A stretch of 49,693 nt of DNA. Origin: Branchiostoma floridae (Eukaryota; Chordata; Leptocardii; Amphioxiformes; Branchiostomatidae). The position numbers and the translations under genes are program-made. Under the pieces are notes generated by a model. It saw only the letters and a list, made by a program, of their open reading frames with translations, made no database searches and was not told the origin of the DNA. This document shows positions 1 to 23,000 of the stretch, piece by piece; position 1 is the first letter of the stretch, and every line of letters starts with the position of its first letter. The stretch covers positions 32,203,458-32,253,150 of the forward strand of contig NC_049982.1 in assembly GCF_000003815.2 (NCBI RefSeq), in the 5' to 3' direction.

Positions 1-270
1 AGTGGTCAGAGCTCTAACAAAATGGGCTTCCTATGCAAGAAGGTCAGAAGTGACCCCCCCTTAATAAAGAACTGTACACTCAGTTGTTCCTCTATCTGAT
101 TTGAATTCTTGACCTAGACCAAGCATGTGATTATATCTGGTCTCAACATCATAGGCTGTAAACGTTTCTGTAGCTTCTTATACATTGATAACTCTCTTGT
201 CTGTGTCGAGATTCTTTTTGCAAAGGTTGAGCAGCTGTACCCCCAAGACTGAGAATGTTTCTGTCTTGTG

Positions 271-10894
<10,624 letters not shown>

Positions 10895-12785
10895 TGACAA
10901 CTGGATATTTTCTCAGGCCTACCTTTGGGAAAGGGTAAGAAGAAGACTGGTAAAAAAACAGAACATAAGAACACACTTGTAAACTAGGATAAAGGAGTAT
11001 AATTAAGCACCTACACTGTACACCAAACTTTACCATACATTTCATTGACTTAAGTGTATTTTTGGTTTAGGACCTTCATGGCAATACATTTACATTGTAC
11101 CATGTTATTAAAATGTACCAGTGTCTGTTTTTATTAGTGTAACAAAGAATTCTAAAAGCAATGAAGCGTACATTCACATACATTGTGCAGTAGATTGCAG
11201 TAGGTTATAGATATTCAAAGAAATATTCAAGTTAGACCTTCAAGATAAAAGAAAGCATTATAAGTGGAGAGTACTACGTACTACTGTTTATAGTTGCACA
11301 ATGGTGCAACCTTTGATGGTGCAACCAACAAGCCGCATTTTAACAGGGACAGAGACAACCAGAAAGCATTGGATGTAGAACGATCCTTGCCAGATTATCA
11401 GAAAACCATGGAGATCATTGAGCTCTCACTGAAAGTTTACTGAAAGATTACTAGAAGTATTTGTAACGTTTCTGGATGCTGAATTTCAATGGTCTATCAA
11501 CAGTCTTTGCAAGCTGTATCTTTATTGGCACCATTGTGGAAACTTGGTTGAAGTTTTACCTCTCAGTCAGTGTTCTGTAGTGTTCTGGAATACATATATT
11601 ATGTAGGATCTAGTTTCATCCTGTAGATTCAACAACTTTCTACAGAATCTGTTGAACTCAAGACCATGGTCACAGTCATCGTAGGTCATCGCGCAGTTTC
11701 CTTGCCATGAAATTTTATGGCAGGCTATGATCTAAGACAGCCTTCAAGATATCAACAATCCAGCTGTATTATGCATGATGCATACATGCCCATCCCTAGA
11801 ATTTTCTTAGTTTACGATGGTACATGTACAACACTTGCATGGCGTATGTGACCAGACCCTAAACGCCCATTTCTTCTGGCTACTGGTGGCAATATTATTC
11901 TGACTGCTGAATGTTTTGTAAGAAGTGCCTTTTTATGAAGAGTGTGATGTAATGTAATGTTATAGCTAAACTGGAGTGAACATAGTTTAAGGGAAACAGA
12001 GATGTGGATATTTGGATTTGACAAAAATGTGCAAAATTACATCTATGCATTTTGAATGTACAGTCATGTATCTGAAGATAACAAAATGACAGTACAAAAC
12101 CATTTGTTCATTTTCCATCGCATTGCCTTTATCAGAATATCTACTGTTACATGAATGTTGTGTTGAGTATTTTACCAAAGAAGCTCAATACAGGATAGAA
12201 TATATCATTTCACATATAAGAATACTGAAGATGAACATTTCTGTGAAAGTTTACTTTTGTGTTATGTGATAGTTTTTAACTGCAGATTCTATCTAAATCA
12301 ATCACTAAAGCACAATATTGAAACAACCACGTAAATTGAGTTACTTGTTGTAGTGATGTCTTCACTATGTTATGTCTGATGTCTGGTCTTTTTACACATG
12401 TATTAAACAAGTTATTTAGAGTTTTAGGGAAATAGCAGTGGAAGTATCAGTTTTCTGACCACTGTGGAGTTTTATTCTTACTCTTAGTATTAGATTTTAT
12501 CCACTATTTTAGGTATGTAGTATTACCTATTTGTCTTTATGGCAGTGAATATTTCATGTTTTTAATGTTACAATCCAGATCATGAAGGAAGTGAAGAATT
12601 CTTAGATGAATATGCATGATTTCAAGTTAAAAAGTGAAAAATTGTGTGCCAAAATAGCTATAGTTAATGCAAGAAATGCCTGAATCTCTTTATAGTTATT
12701 TAAAATCATCCACTATTAGCAAACTTCATTTCAGGTATGCTAGCATAATGAATAAAGCAGCCTTCTTCAACCATGTGTGTAGTAC
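10895..12785 (+). other. Ferlin 3' UTR (predicted)
   Basis: AT-rich, non-coding stretch after the ferlin stop codon, with no splice signals or homology that I can see. The end is inferred from the AATAAA at 12751 with a GT-rich downstream element. Earlier weak signals (ATTAAA near 12402) might give a shorter form. Confidence 0.55.
12751..12756 (+). terminator. Polyadenylation signal AATAAA (ferlin)
   Basis: Canonical hexamer followed 20-55 bases later by a GT/T-rich run (gtgtgtagtactgtttttattgtggtgttgg), the usual downstream element. It is the best candidate end of the ferlin transcript. Confidence 0.55.
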
Positions 12786-14223
12786 TGTTTTTATTGTGGT
12801 GTTGGTAATTTCAAATAGAAATAGGACGTCCATTTTAGTTGGGATAATAACGCCGTGAAGTGAGAGAGACTCCATGCACTCAGAGTCACATACATGTATT
12901 TGTATATGGTTTATTATTATTATTATCTCCCACGATTGTACCCAACATCAACTCAAATGACATGTCCAAAACGGTGTCTTGAGAAAAGTGCCCGGGTTTC
13001 GGACTGCAGTTTATATATTAGTCGTCAGGGAGCAGTGCTGGATGGTGTGTTGTGCTCAGTCAGTTCCTCGCCAGTCTATGTCTACTACTGGTATCAGGCA
13101 CGGTATTAAACCATGAACAGAAAGTCGCAATCGTAATATGTAGACTCAACCACAGTAAGGGCCGTTAAAAAGTACTAGATGCCCAGACCATGGTCCCTTC
13201 TATCATTATCCCATGAAAAGTTATTTGTTTGACGTCTCCACAATTTACCTTGCATTTATACATCCGGTCGCACGGTGGCGCTTTCCTGTATCCGCACTAT
13301 ACCTTTACTGTCCTTGGTACTGAACTGGTAATCTGATTATGTTGTTTACTTGGGTAATTTGGGTCCCGAATAACTTGCTCATTCGTGGAGGCTCTGTATT
13401 CTCATGTTCCTTTAGAATATGATGGTAATAACCTTTATGCCCTTTCGTTTCAAGTACAGTCATATCTTAATTATATTTTCTGTATCAATAAATGATCGTC
13501 GGTACAAAAATTGTAGATGAATGTATCCATTCTTTGTTTCGTGAGACAAACTGGTCGTTGCAATGTGTTTTGCTTTTGTTTGCTGTTTTTTCTCGAGATG
13601 TATTTTCCTGTTGTTGTTTTTTTTAATAAAAATTGAAATTTGTGTATAATGTTAGCATTCATTGAAAAGCCACACCAGGACACGTTATTGTCAAAATCCT
13701 TTGTGGTACCCGAAACGTTTCGTTCTGACGCCACTGAACAACTTGATACGACCAGAAATGAGAGCATAGATAGAAAAGCCTTACTAGTAATGATCTCTAT
13801 ACAAACTATCTTGTTGTGTAGTACGGATGGAGAGTAACAAATGTCATCATAAAACTCATTCAAATATAACCAACAAACTGTTGTTAGGGCCGAAAGGCTT
13901 TGCTAACTTACCGTACGCATGAAAATACAATTGCCTGGACGAGAATAATTCAGAGAATGACGAGTGGTTCTGAAACTTTTGTCAGCTAGTAAAAAGCACA
14001 TCATAACTATGGGCAGTAAACCCTTCCAAGATAACTAATGAGCCCTAAGTACAAATTCACATTGTAGGGGTCAAAAAGGCCTTTTCAGTCAATGTAGTTA
14101 AAGCGGTAGTGTAGCTACGTGTATGTGGCGACTCAATTAGAATAGAGCAGAAAGGTCGACTGTAGCTATGAAATTATGTTACCCAACTAAATTTGATCAT
14201 TAACTGTAGTTGTATTTCTATAT
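12786..14223. other. Intergenic, no gene seen
   Basis: AT-rich DNA after the ferlin. Contains a short TTA run (12911-12925) and scattered AATAAA hexamers (for example 13488). Open frames here, including a 130-codon one on the minus strand (13471-13863), lack recognisable motifs or splice context. Confidence 0.5.
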
Positions 14224-14264
14224 CAATGTTCGGACTCCGAACAATATTCGGACTCCGAACATTG
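14224..14264. repeat. Near-perfect 41-base palindrome containing a duplicated motif
   Basis: caatgttcggactccgaaca, then a single a, then an almost exact reverse complement (2 mismatches in 20 pairs). The element is also a direct repeat of ttcggactccgaaca. Confidence 0.85.
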
Positions 14265-14346
14265 AGTTCTCTACAACGTTATAAAATGGCTTTTGTCGTC
14301 TCTGTCTTCTAAAATTGAAGGACATATTCTCCCTTCAAAGCATAAT

Positions 14347-14451
14347 GGTATCAAATAGTAATCTTTATTGCAAACTCATACCTGAAGGCTAATTGCAAAC
14401 AGTGTGGTATACATAATTGTATACAAGGAAGTTGTATACATAATTGTATAC
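14347..14451 (-). repeat. LINE-type 3' tail remnant plus duplicated GTATAC palindromes
   Basis: aatctttattgcaaactcat...gaaggctaattgca matches 49269-49312 nearly base for base. On the minus strand it is a 3' end with CAATAAAG. It is followed by two copies of gtatacataattgtatac (14407-14451), each itself a near palindrome. Confidence 0.6.
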
Positions 14452-14791
14452 TCAACAATGAATTTTGGTTACAGAAGCTTAGAAGACGTAGTGCTCTTGT
14501 GGGTTTGAAGAGGTGCATTCAAAAACGTACTGCATCAGACGAAGCGCAGGTGCCCGATATGCTGAGTAATAGCATATGTTCTGGCCTAACCAATTAGTAT
14601 TTGGTAGGTAACAAAAGAAACGCAAGATCAAAGATACAATGTCTATCAAATCTGACAAAAACGGTTTCAATTTTGGCATGAAACCCGCAAATGCGTCTTT
14701 TCAATAGAGGCATACATAGAAAATACTGTAAATCCTATTATTTTGGGGGGATGTAATTTTCCGAAATAAGTGGAGGGAGACGCGAAACTAA

Positions 14792-15140
14792 CTAGAAAGG
14801 CAACATTTTCGCGAAAATGCAGAATGTTTTCCCTGTAGCTTTTTGTCAAGCTACTCGCTCACAAAAAATATACCATTAGACTCGCTTTACAGTATAGTGT
14901 GCGAAAAAACTACATGTACTTGGTATTTTGACCAGGTTATTAACATAATTATACTAAACCATTAGGCTCGCCCTATGGTATTATGTGCCAGTAAAAATGC
15001 TCATATTTGCAATATACAGTTAATGTCATAACGAAGATCTACGCTGTGATTGGGTCACGGCAGTCCTAAGCTCTGATTGGCTCCAGACAGAAGAACACAC
15101 CAGCAAAAACAATATGTTTTCCCTACCGGGGAAAACATAA
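14792..15140 (+). mobile_element. Inverted-repeat MITE, ATGTTTTCCC family, copy 1
   Basis: It shares its start (ctagaaaggcaacattttc), interior (accattag(a/g)ctcgc..., gtaaaaatgctcatat) and end with 36033-36280. The ends read atgttttccctgtag (14824) and ctaccggggaaaacat (ending near 15138), which are inverted repeats. The 3' end is also a hairpin on its own, and a perfect 16-base palindrome (cattttcgcgaaaatg) is at 14804-14819. No coding potential. Confidence 0.7.
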
Positions 15141-15983
15141 TTAAGCGAACATTTGCAGATTGACAGAAGACGTACATTGTTAACAAATAGGTTTTTAAGA
15201 TACGTTGGCTTTGGTTGGACCAGTTTTAAAAGAATTCAACATAGCCACATTCACGCCGGAAAAGCCGTGCTATAAGTAATCATTATAAACGAGTACTTTG
15301 TTGACACCGCAAAAGCACAGGGACTTCCATAAGGCGTTCTACCCTGTTTATTCATTTACTTATTTATCAATTTCAGCTGTATCACAGCAAGGTACAAGCA
15401 GAAGGACAAAGAGAAACATGAGATTTTCTTTTGAACATGAAGTGAACATTAACGGCAAGTGATGGCTAGCAAACAACAGTATTAAGCCGTACGAGAAACA
15501 CATAAAGCTGTAGCCGACAAACAACTTACGCATAAACTGAGATAAATATAATCAATCTGAGATAGTATTTACAATAGTATATGAATGTTATATTAGAATT
15601 ATATTAAAACATCACAATAAAACGTTTCCAATAATGATTATGGATTAAACCGAAAGTATAAAGTGTGTTTCTTTCTCTCTATGCTTGTACCTAGTGGTGC
15701 GTACCTAAAGCCCGGACTTGGAATTGGACCTAAAAATGTTTAGGTCCAAGTCCAAAAAAAACTATATGTCCGGAGCCAAGTCCGGACTTGCAAAAAGCTA
15801 GCTGTCACTTATGTTCCCTTTTTTTGTTCTAAACCATCTAAAACCTTCCATAGACAGTGGCAAAAAACATGTCACACTTTACACTGGCTGTATATAATTT
15901 GCATGTATTTTTCACATTACATTTCAATTCATGATAACATGCAATTTTATATGCACCATCCCCCCTCCTCCTAAAAAATAATT
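15141..15983. other. Intergenic, retroposon-tail-like and hairpin sequence
   Basis: A (ttta/ttca)n stretch at 15349-15373 followed by gctgtatcacagcaaggtac looks like the minus-strand tail of an old retroposon, but I cannot define its other end. A hairpin of 11-base arms (ttggacctaaa, 15724-15734 and 15739-15749) sits in a run of ggacttgg/ccaagtcc motifs extending to 15790. Confidence 0.4.
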
Positions 15984-16328
15984 CTAGTGCACACGCATCC
16001 ACTGCACAAGCCACATCACCTCACAGCTGCAATTCCAAAGATTCCCTCTTAAATCGAATTCCTGCAGCGATGTCATCTTCCCCAAAAGACCGTACGGCAG
16101 TCTTGTCATCCCCGTTTTGAGACCGTAGGTGCAGTTAGTTGTTAGTTGTACCCGTGCTTGTAGTGGTTTAATATGTTTATTCTCTTTCAATGCGTGCATA
16201 TACTCCCTAGCTGGAAAGAGAAACGTAACGTTAACATTGCCTAATGTTTCATGTGATGGTTGTTCTTTGGAGATTGAACCATAAATTCGAACGTTTTCTG
16301 AGTAGTTTCTGAGCCGACACACGCACAA
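15984..16328 (-). pseudogene. Leucine-rich-repeat C-terminal (LRRCT) fragment
   Basis: The minus-strand frame ends MTSLQEFDLRGNLWNCSCEV then MWLVQWMRVH and a stop. The block L..LPYGLLGKMTSLQEFDLRGN fits one LRR, and NLWNCSCEVMWLVQW fits the start of an LRRCT cap (N-x-W-x-C-x-C...WL). The two distal cysteines of the cap are missing. No signal peptide, further repeats or splice-linked exons are visible. The upstream ~65 codons are not recognisable. Most likely a stranded piece of an extracellular LRR gene; an exon of an unseen gene is less likely. Confidence 0.5.
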
Positions 16329-17462
16329 GTTTTAGAGTTACTTCTGTCACATAGTCGTGTATACCTGCCGTGAGCGGTTGCGTGTGTGCGCGAAACAAAC
16401 CACCCAATAAATGGTCATTAGACATATCTATGCACGGAGAGAGTCACGTACTTTATTAACCAGGATTTGAGTGGTTGATAATGGACAGAATGGCGGTAAT
16501 CAGCTCCTGTGTAGTTCACGTTTTCTCGGGGTCGTCAGGGTTACCTGAACTTGTCGTCTGTTTCCACACAAATCGTGCCATTCTAACACTCACTTGGCTA
16601 CAAACATAACCTGCGCAGCGCGAGGGTTCTCTCCGTCATTTGCGAAATCCAATAAAAACGTGTGTTGAGAGAGAGTTGGCCGGGAGAAATGATCTCCATC
16701 GGGAACCTTTGGCGCCGTGGCAGAGAAAAATGGGACGACTCGCGTGTGGAAGGAGCGACTAAGGCCGGGATTGAAGCCATTGGGGAAAATTATTCCATGT
16801 ATTTGATGTAGACATTGCTTGCCCTTTAATTACCCCTTTCCTGTCACCGTGTGTACAATCGCTGGCCACTGTTGCAACAGCACACCACGAGCGGTTTTTT
16901 TCACTTTCGAAAAGAAAAAAATACATGCGTGTCTCTTTGTTACAAATCCCCAACAATATCTCCAGGATAACGTATTCCAAAATGTGACTAAACGTCATGA
17001 TAGATAACAACACACTGTTAGACGACCATATTTCTTCGAGGTCAACTGTACAGTGTCGTTTGTTATGGAATAAAATCCGAGCAAAGTCTGAACAATATGG
17101 CACGCGTGTATATTTCTTACCAACAAAGGAGCCAGAACGACTTACATATCATTTACCACGCACGTCCCTTTTGATGTCTGCCCATATTCATAATGGTCGT
17201 TTGTCTGCTCGGCAAAATATTGGAAATGGAGGGAAAAGCACGAACATGTCTTTGTGTTAAATGGGGCGATTCGTTTTGAGCAAAGTGGGTTTTAGTGTTG
17301 TTGTGAGAGGGTTTAGGACCGTCTGGGGCCAGCCGACCAGGGACGGGGTAGGACTGAGAAACTTGTTCATCTTTATCCGTCGGGAAACCTATATTCGTTG
17401 TTTCTAAAAGCATGGTATTCAGGGGTATCAAGTCGATGGACCGTGAGTTAAAAATACACTAG
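16329..17462. other. Intergenic, nothing recognised
   Basis: Mixed-composition DNA with several overlapping short open frames on both strands and no shared motif, splice context or repeat match elsewhere in the window. Confidence 0.4.
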
Positions 17463-17575
17463 TTCAAAAATATTGCAATCTTAAACCACCGTTCGTTGAC
17501 TTATATCCCCAAATAATCTGTTTTAATAACAACGGATATAGGTTACCCCGCGGATAAAGGTGAACTTGTGTTACA
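17463..17575 (+). repeat. Dispersed repeat, copy 2 (partner at 10669-10780)
   Basis: Same order of blocks as copy 1 (tcaaaaatattg, cgttgacttatatcccc, aacggatataggttacccc, ggataaaggtgaact). It is followed by AT-rich sequence with repeated atactatgaaatatgat-like motifs (17589-17722). Confidence 0.7.
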
Positions 17576-17810
17576 TGTACATGTAGAATACTATGAAATA
17601 TGCTGAGCTATAGTATTAGATAAGAATGCTATGGAATATGATACGCTATACTATGAAATAAAAAGACTGTAGAATATGCTAAGTCATACTACTACAAAAT
17701 AAGTATACTATGAAATATGATGTCTAAAGAGGTCACCAAATTACACCCCAATCTCTCCATATATACAAGACAAAAAGAAAACTACTGTCCTCTTAACATC
17801 ACAGAACTCA

Positions 17811-18264
17811 CACGAGAGCACGAATGAGCTGGAATGCCGTCAGAATGAATTTTTGCTATTCCTGGCAATTCCTCCAAATTCGTAGGGTATTCTAGACATT
17901 CTTGCTGCATTCTGGATATTCGTTCCCGTTCTTGTGGCTGGCTGGCTCGAAAGTTTTTGACATGTCAAAAACTTTCGAGCTGCATTTGAAGTGGAGAAAT
18001 ATTAAATGGCATTCGAAGTGTATTCGAAGTGTATTCTAACTATTTTAATTGAGGTATGACCGCATTCTGCGGCATTCCAACATTATTCGAAACGTTCTTA
18101 TCTCATTCGATGGAGAACCGAAACGGCAAGCCACTTCGAATCCTGCCCGAATGTGGCCAAAAGAATATCTCGAATGCAGTAAGAATTTCTAGAATACACT
18201 ACGAATTCCAAGGAATAGAAAAGACTTTTCATTCTGACGGCATTTTGGCTCATTCCTTCTCGTG
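17811..18264. mobile_element. Foldback / long-inverted-repeat MITE (~450 bp)
   Basis: The left arm starts cacgagagcacgaatgagct (17811), and the reverse complement of the right arm starts cacgagaaggaatgagcc (ending 18264). The arms align for roughly 130-145 bases, including aatgccgtcagaatgaa, attcgtag.gtattctaga and attctt.ctgcattc. The whole element is dense in ATTCG/CGAAT motifs. Related motif-rich sequence continues to about 18395 (ends tcagtgtgaaggccc), so the true outer end on that side may be further right. No transposase. Confidence 0.7.
17945..17980. repeat. Perfect 36-base palindrome without loop
   Basis: gctcgaaagtttttgaca followed directly by tgtcaaaaactttcgagc: 18 perfect pairs around TGACATGTCA. 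It lies at the inner end of the left arm of the foldback element. Confidence 0.95.
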
Positions 18265-18907
18265 TAAAGGGGATATAAGGTCCATTTGGAAGTCCCTCTC
18301 GGGATGGCCCCGAATGTGGCACGAATTTCGCAAATACTTCATTCCGACTGGTTCGGCTTGATTCCTCCTAATTCGGTTTCAGTGTGAAGGCCCTATTACA
18401 GAAAAAGTGGAATTTTCCATCTTTAACTGTCTCAGAAAAAGAAGTCAAACCAATAAGTTACTCTCTAGAGTTAGACTTTAGACTTAAGTTGTCGCTTACT
18501 ATACTGTTAACCCCTTTTTGTCTGTCATTTTCTTACACTTGCAATTAGCTGTTGGGAAAGAACTTGCAATAAACTTACCATCAAATATGAGCTGAATGGC
18601 ATAGAATTAGTATTTTAGAAGTACGAAAACATTTTGAAATTTCAAAGTAAGACCACTAGATGACCTCGACAATTTTGTACCAGAACTTCCCAATAACGTT
18701 TGGAAACTTGAAGAGCGCAAGCGCATGCGCTTTAGTCCATAGCCAATCCACGTGACTTGAAACGTACCTACGTTGTCTTCTTTAAAATTACTTTGAAAGA
18801 AGACAAACAATTGCAAGGAGCTACTCAAATGTATTCTTATATAATGGAATTGAAAAAATAATAATTTTCCCTGTAAAACAGTCGCGAAACAACCAGAGTT
18901 ACACAAG

Positions 18908-19101
18908 TACTGTGAATGCAAAAATGTTCGCGGTTTTCGCGTTGGCCATTTCACCGCGAATTTAAAACCACCGCGAACATTTTTCCAGGGCATTAAGATA
19001 CTACAGTGCATGGTGCTGCCGAGAAATTAAATCCACCGCGAAAAGTCCTTTTCCCACTACCGCGAAATTAAATCCCCGCGAACTTAAATGCATTTACAGT
19101 A
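18908..19101. mobile_element. TTCGCGG-type MITE, CpG-rich copy
   Basis: Ends tactgtgaatgcaaaaatg and (reverse complement) tactgtaaatgcatttaag, each followed by ttcgcgg, form a terminal inverted repeat. The interior is a run of ttcgcggtggttttaat/accgcgaa modules. A copy in opposite orientation is at 38313-38525 and a CpG-decayed copy at 9254-9464. No coding sequence. Confidence 0.8.
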
Positions 19102-19289
19102 TCTGATATGCTACATCGCTAGAGTAATATAGTAAATGAGTGTTATCTGTTTGTACGATACATAAATGCGGTATCCTATCTACCACTGTATACTGGGGAG
19201 GGGGGGGGGGTCTTTGTTGGGTCGCTCTTATTCTTCTCGTTCAAGTCAGTCACTTATCTTGTATTCAAAATTACATACAATGACGGAAA

Positions 19290-19660
19290 ATATCAAACAT
19301 TAAGCAATGAAGATATGAGGGACAGGAATGCAGTCACAAGACTAAGGATTAGCTGATACATACTACATATTGAAACTGGAAGACATACCCGCACCCCTCT
19401 GGAACAAAAATTATGCAAATATTGTAAGTTAAATATAATAGAAACGAATGTCATTTTGTAATAGAATGTAGTTTGTATAGAGGAGAGAGAAATAAACCGT
19501 ATAGGCTTGTACAAAATATATTCCCCTATTTCATACGTGGAAAAATGTATATACATGTACCTAATGCAACTAGACAAACTGTCGATCATAAAACATATCT
19601 GTTCTTTTATCTCCATCATATCTGAGTGGTGAGAAGTTGAATTTATCTAACCATAGCTTT
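19290..19660 (+). mobile_element. Decayed LINE 3' end (C-terminal part of ORF2-like protein)
   Basis: The plus-strand frame reads DRNAVTRLRIS, stop, then YILHIETGRHTRTPLEQ and KLCKYCKLNIIE. After two stops it continues CIEEREINRIGLYKI. The spacing of PLEQ..C..C and the later ERE/R motif matches the minus-strand fragments at 46.7-49 kb (PLEQRICQFYNL...HFLLDCSLY). In-frame stops show that it is dead. It runs into a CA microsatellite, a common fate of LINE tails. Confidence 0.6.
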
Positions 19661-19708
19661 ATCTTGCATCTGTTAAAATGCATTTCTTCCAAATGTATTC
19701 TTGTGACA

Positions 19709-20030
19709 CACACACAAACATACGCACACATACACACACAGAGATACACTCACACGCACACGCACACGCACGCACACACGCTCACTCACACACTCACACA
19801 CACATACACGCAGACGCACACAACACACACACATACACACACAACCACATACACACATATCTGTATACGCATATACAGATACGGTTATATGCACAAACAC
19901 ACACACACATATATATACGCAGTCACACACACACACACACTTACTTATACATACACGTACACACATACATGCACAAATACATGTTCATACATACACAAAT
20001 ACATAAGGAAACACATACCTGTCTTACATA
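19709..20030. repeat. Imperfect CA/CATA microsatellite
   Basis: About 320 bases of cacaca interrupted by ta, gc and at units. The long open frames on both strands here (Thr/His-rich or Cys/Val-rich) are artefacts of the repeat. Confidence 0.95.
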
Positions 20031-20039
20031 CATGATATG

Positions 20040-23000
20040 TATAAAGTTATTTTACGAAATGATAGGGTACCACTGGAAATCAAAATCAGTTTTTTTATGT
20101 TGATGACCAAAAGTGAGGGTCACTGTTTCCATTATGTAAGTCCGTTTTTAAATTCTGGGTCACCATACATACCAAACGGCAACTTTCCTTCAAAGTTTTG
20201 AACACAACTGTCAAACCGAACTGTCAGCCGTTATTCACAGCCGGGTCCACACCGCCCGTACAGAGCCTCGAATTAGACCAAAACTCAGAGGGAAAATGAA
20301 AAGAACGTGAGGTTTATCGCCCGTTTGTTCTTATGTGTGTTCTAAACCTCCCCCTGAAAGCCCGCCCAAGCTTATTTATGGAGAAATGGGGCCAGAGTGA
20401 TGTAGCGAGATATTGGCATTGTTTCGTGCCGGACCAACACGCTACTTCAAATATCCGACTTGTCTGATTAAAGTTGACATTTGTAACCGGCACATTGCGC
20501 CCAGTTTGGTGCCTATATCAGCCTCTCTTGATACTAGCCATTAATCTTAACCGGAGATATTGTTTTTCCAATTGCAGCTGCTGTATTAATGCGTGATTTG
20601 GATTCAGTGCCAGCCCAAATACCCATTAGCATGTGCAGCAGAAGACTAACGGCCTGTGAAATTGACAGATTCATCATGAAAGCAAAGTGGCCTACTTAAT
20701 AGCGGCTGTTTATATGGCCAAATCCGTACTTAAACTTCTGCAAATCCATTTCCGATACCCCAGCCTCCATGGACGGACCATTTACACACACATAACCAGA
20801 CATCTTTTTTTCCAGTGTAACTTTTTTTCACGAAATGTATACCCCTGTTGTACAGCCGCGTTTGGTATCTCCCCGGTGTAATGCTATCCCTCTGTTTCAC
20901 CATTTCGGGAGTTTTAACAATTAAAGAGCCCCAACCAATCGGTTTTATTCGCTAAATAGATGAGGTCAGAACACTCAATCACTGCCTCATCAAAGTCAAA
21001 TGGGAAATCTGCCGGGGTCGGTTCACACTCCATTATCGCCCAATTACCAAACGGCAGGCGAGCTTAATTCTCTCTCCACACTCCCCCACTTACAGGCGTG
21101 TCGGGTGGAACCGACTCGAGAGTCACCCATACGATTTACCAGCGCTACTACACCGCCAGCAAGGGCGATATCTCCGCTGTGATAGGACTCATCAAACCGA
21201 CGAATTGGAGAACTCTTGAGAGAGCTAAGCTAGAGCAGCAAACGTGCGAAGAATGATGTTGTCGACGTGTTTGTAGAAAACGGGTACCCGAGTTAGTATC
21301 CGGAGCTAGTCTTCTTGGATGGGGTACTTTTGGTCTTTAATGTGCTTTTTGCAATATGACTGGAACTGTAAGAAACCAGATACAATCATAAATGTTACAT
21401 AATCATAAAACAGCACATGATAATTGATAAGCAACAAAAAAGGCCGAGATTAGTAACCCGCTATAGAGGCTTTACCCGCCAAATGACGAATCATGCGTTT
21501 TGCCATATATAACATAGAAACATTTCTATGTAATGGGACAGTCATAAGAAAACGAAAAGGGTGAAAATAAGACTGAATGACGGATGGCGGGGGAAAAATA
21601 TAAGACCAGATACAACGACCTCATTGCGTTATTTATACCTACTTTCAAAGTATTTTGATACTCTTCACAAGATATCTCTTGCAAAAACATGATAACCCTT
21701 AATGAGTAACACAGACCTAATATCACGGACCACAACCTGATTTCGAACTTGTAACAGGGAAAGATCTACAGAATAGAAAATATTTCAAACGCCATTAAGT
21801 GCATAGTTTCATAGTTTCGAACTGTAGTGACAATAAACATTAGGGTGCTCGGTATTTAACTTCCCGTGACCGCTATGTACCAAAACATGTAGTTTGATAT
21901 CGAATTTATTATGAATTTCGACGCCAAGTTCAATCGACTTTAAAAGCATATTTCTAACGTTTATCCTTTACTTGTTTTCTCGAATATAGATGATCTAAAG
22001 TGTTTATTACCTAAATCGTTATAAGAACATTTCTTAAAGTTCTGTATGATCTTTCGTTACCCTTTGACCAACGGTTTAGCTTTTTAAGAATAGTTGCCTT
22101 TTTTATATCGTTTGTTTGGCAAGGTTTAACGTTTCCTAGTTGATCCTATGTGCGAGAGCTCGCCCGACTCTATTTTCCGTGGTCCACCTGGCTACCTCCC
22201 CATGATGGAGCGTCCAGGGCACACATCACTCACCTTTAGTTTGCATACATTTTGAACGCCTCGTCCCCTGCGGTGATACGTCATGTTTATAATAGCCGCC
22301 AATAATTGCACATCACGTCGACCATTTAGCACCAAACGGCTCCATATCCCGAGGAGCACGCCCAAATTTACCGCTTGAGGATGGCTCATTATTTTACATG
22401 TATGAGTTTGACCATCCCGAAAACACATCAAGGGATATGAAAGTTAAATCCCACACCCGCGCGCGCTTTGTGCTGTGCCATTTGGTGGTGTTTGCCTACC
22501 TGCACATATTGTCCGGCTTGCCAGGGGCCGTTGTTATAAACTATTCATTCGTAGTCATTTCCGATAGAAGGGAGTGACCTGAGAAGATTATGGGTCATAC
22601 TCCGGTTATCCGCGATATTAGCTGGCAGCCACGCGATCAACGTTACAAGGTGGCAATCCGTGAACCCCGCTAGTCGGGCGCACGGGAGAGCCCCCGGCAC
22701 ACCACTCTCTGATCCACTAGTGCGGCCCCGGTAAGAACTAGGCCGCGCCGAGGCGGCCACGTAGTCCCTGGCCGGCAGTGAAGACCTCTACCGACCGCCG
22801 AGCTATTTAGCAGCCACAGGTCCTAATGGCCGGTTTGACGGCCCCATTTGTCATCATCCTCTGCCTTCATTGTTTCGTGTTATCCTTAGACTCCATTCAG
22901 ACGCACGGCGCAACCCCTAAGTAAAGAAGATTAATGATCTTGATGGTGATTTTCAGATGTACTTTCGCTAATGTCGCGCCCTTAATGAGTTTATTCGTCC

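Noticed and set aside
1-48. Possible ferlin exon end (open frame followed by aag|gtcaga)
   Set aside because: The translation does not resemble the expected ferlin segment before the last C2 domain, and the upstream side is outside the window.
13471-13863. 130-codon minus-strand frame
   Set aside because: Low-complexity AT-rich composition, no family resemblance, no splice context.
19637-20103. Long Thr/His-rich and Cys/Val-rich open frames on both strands
   Set aside because: Produced by the CA microsatellite; the same pattern recurs at 38790-39072.
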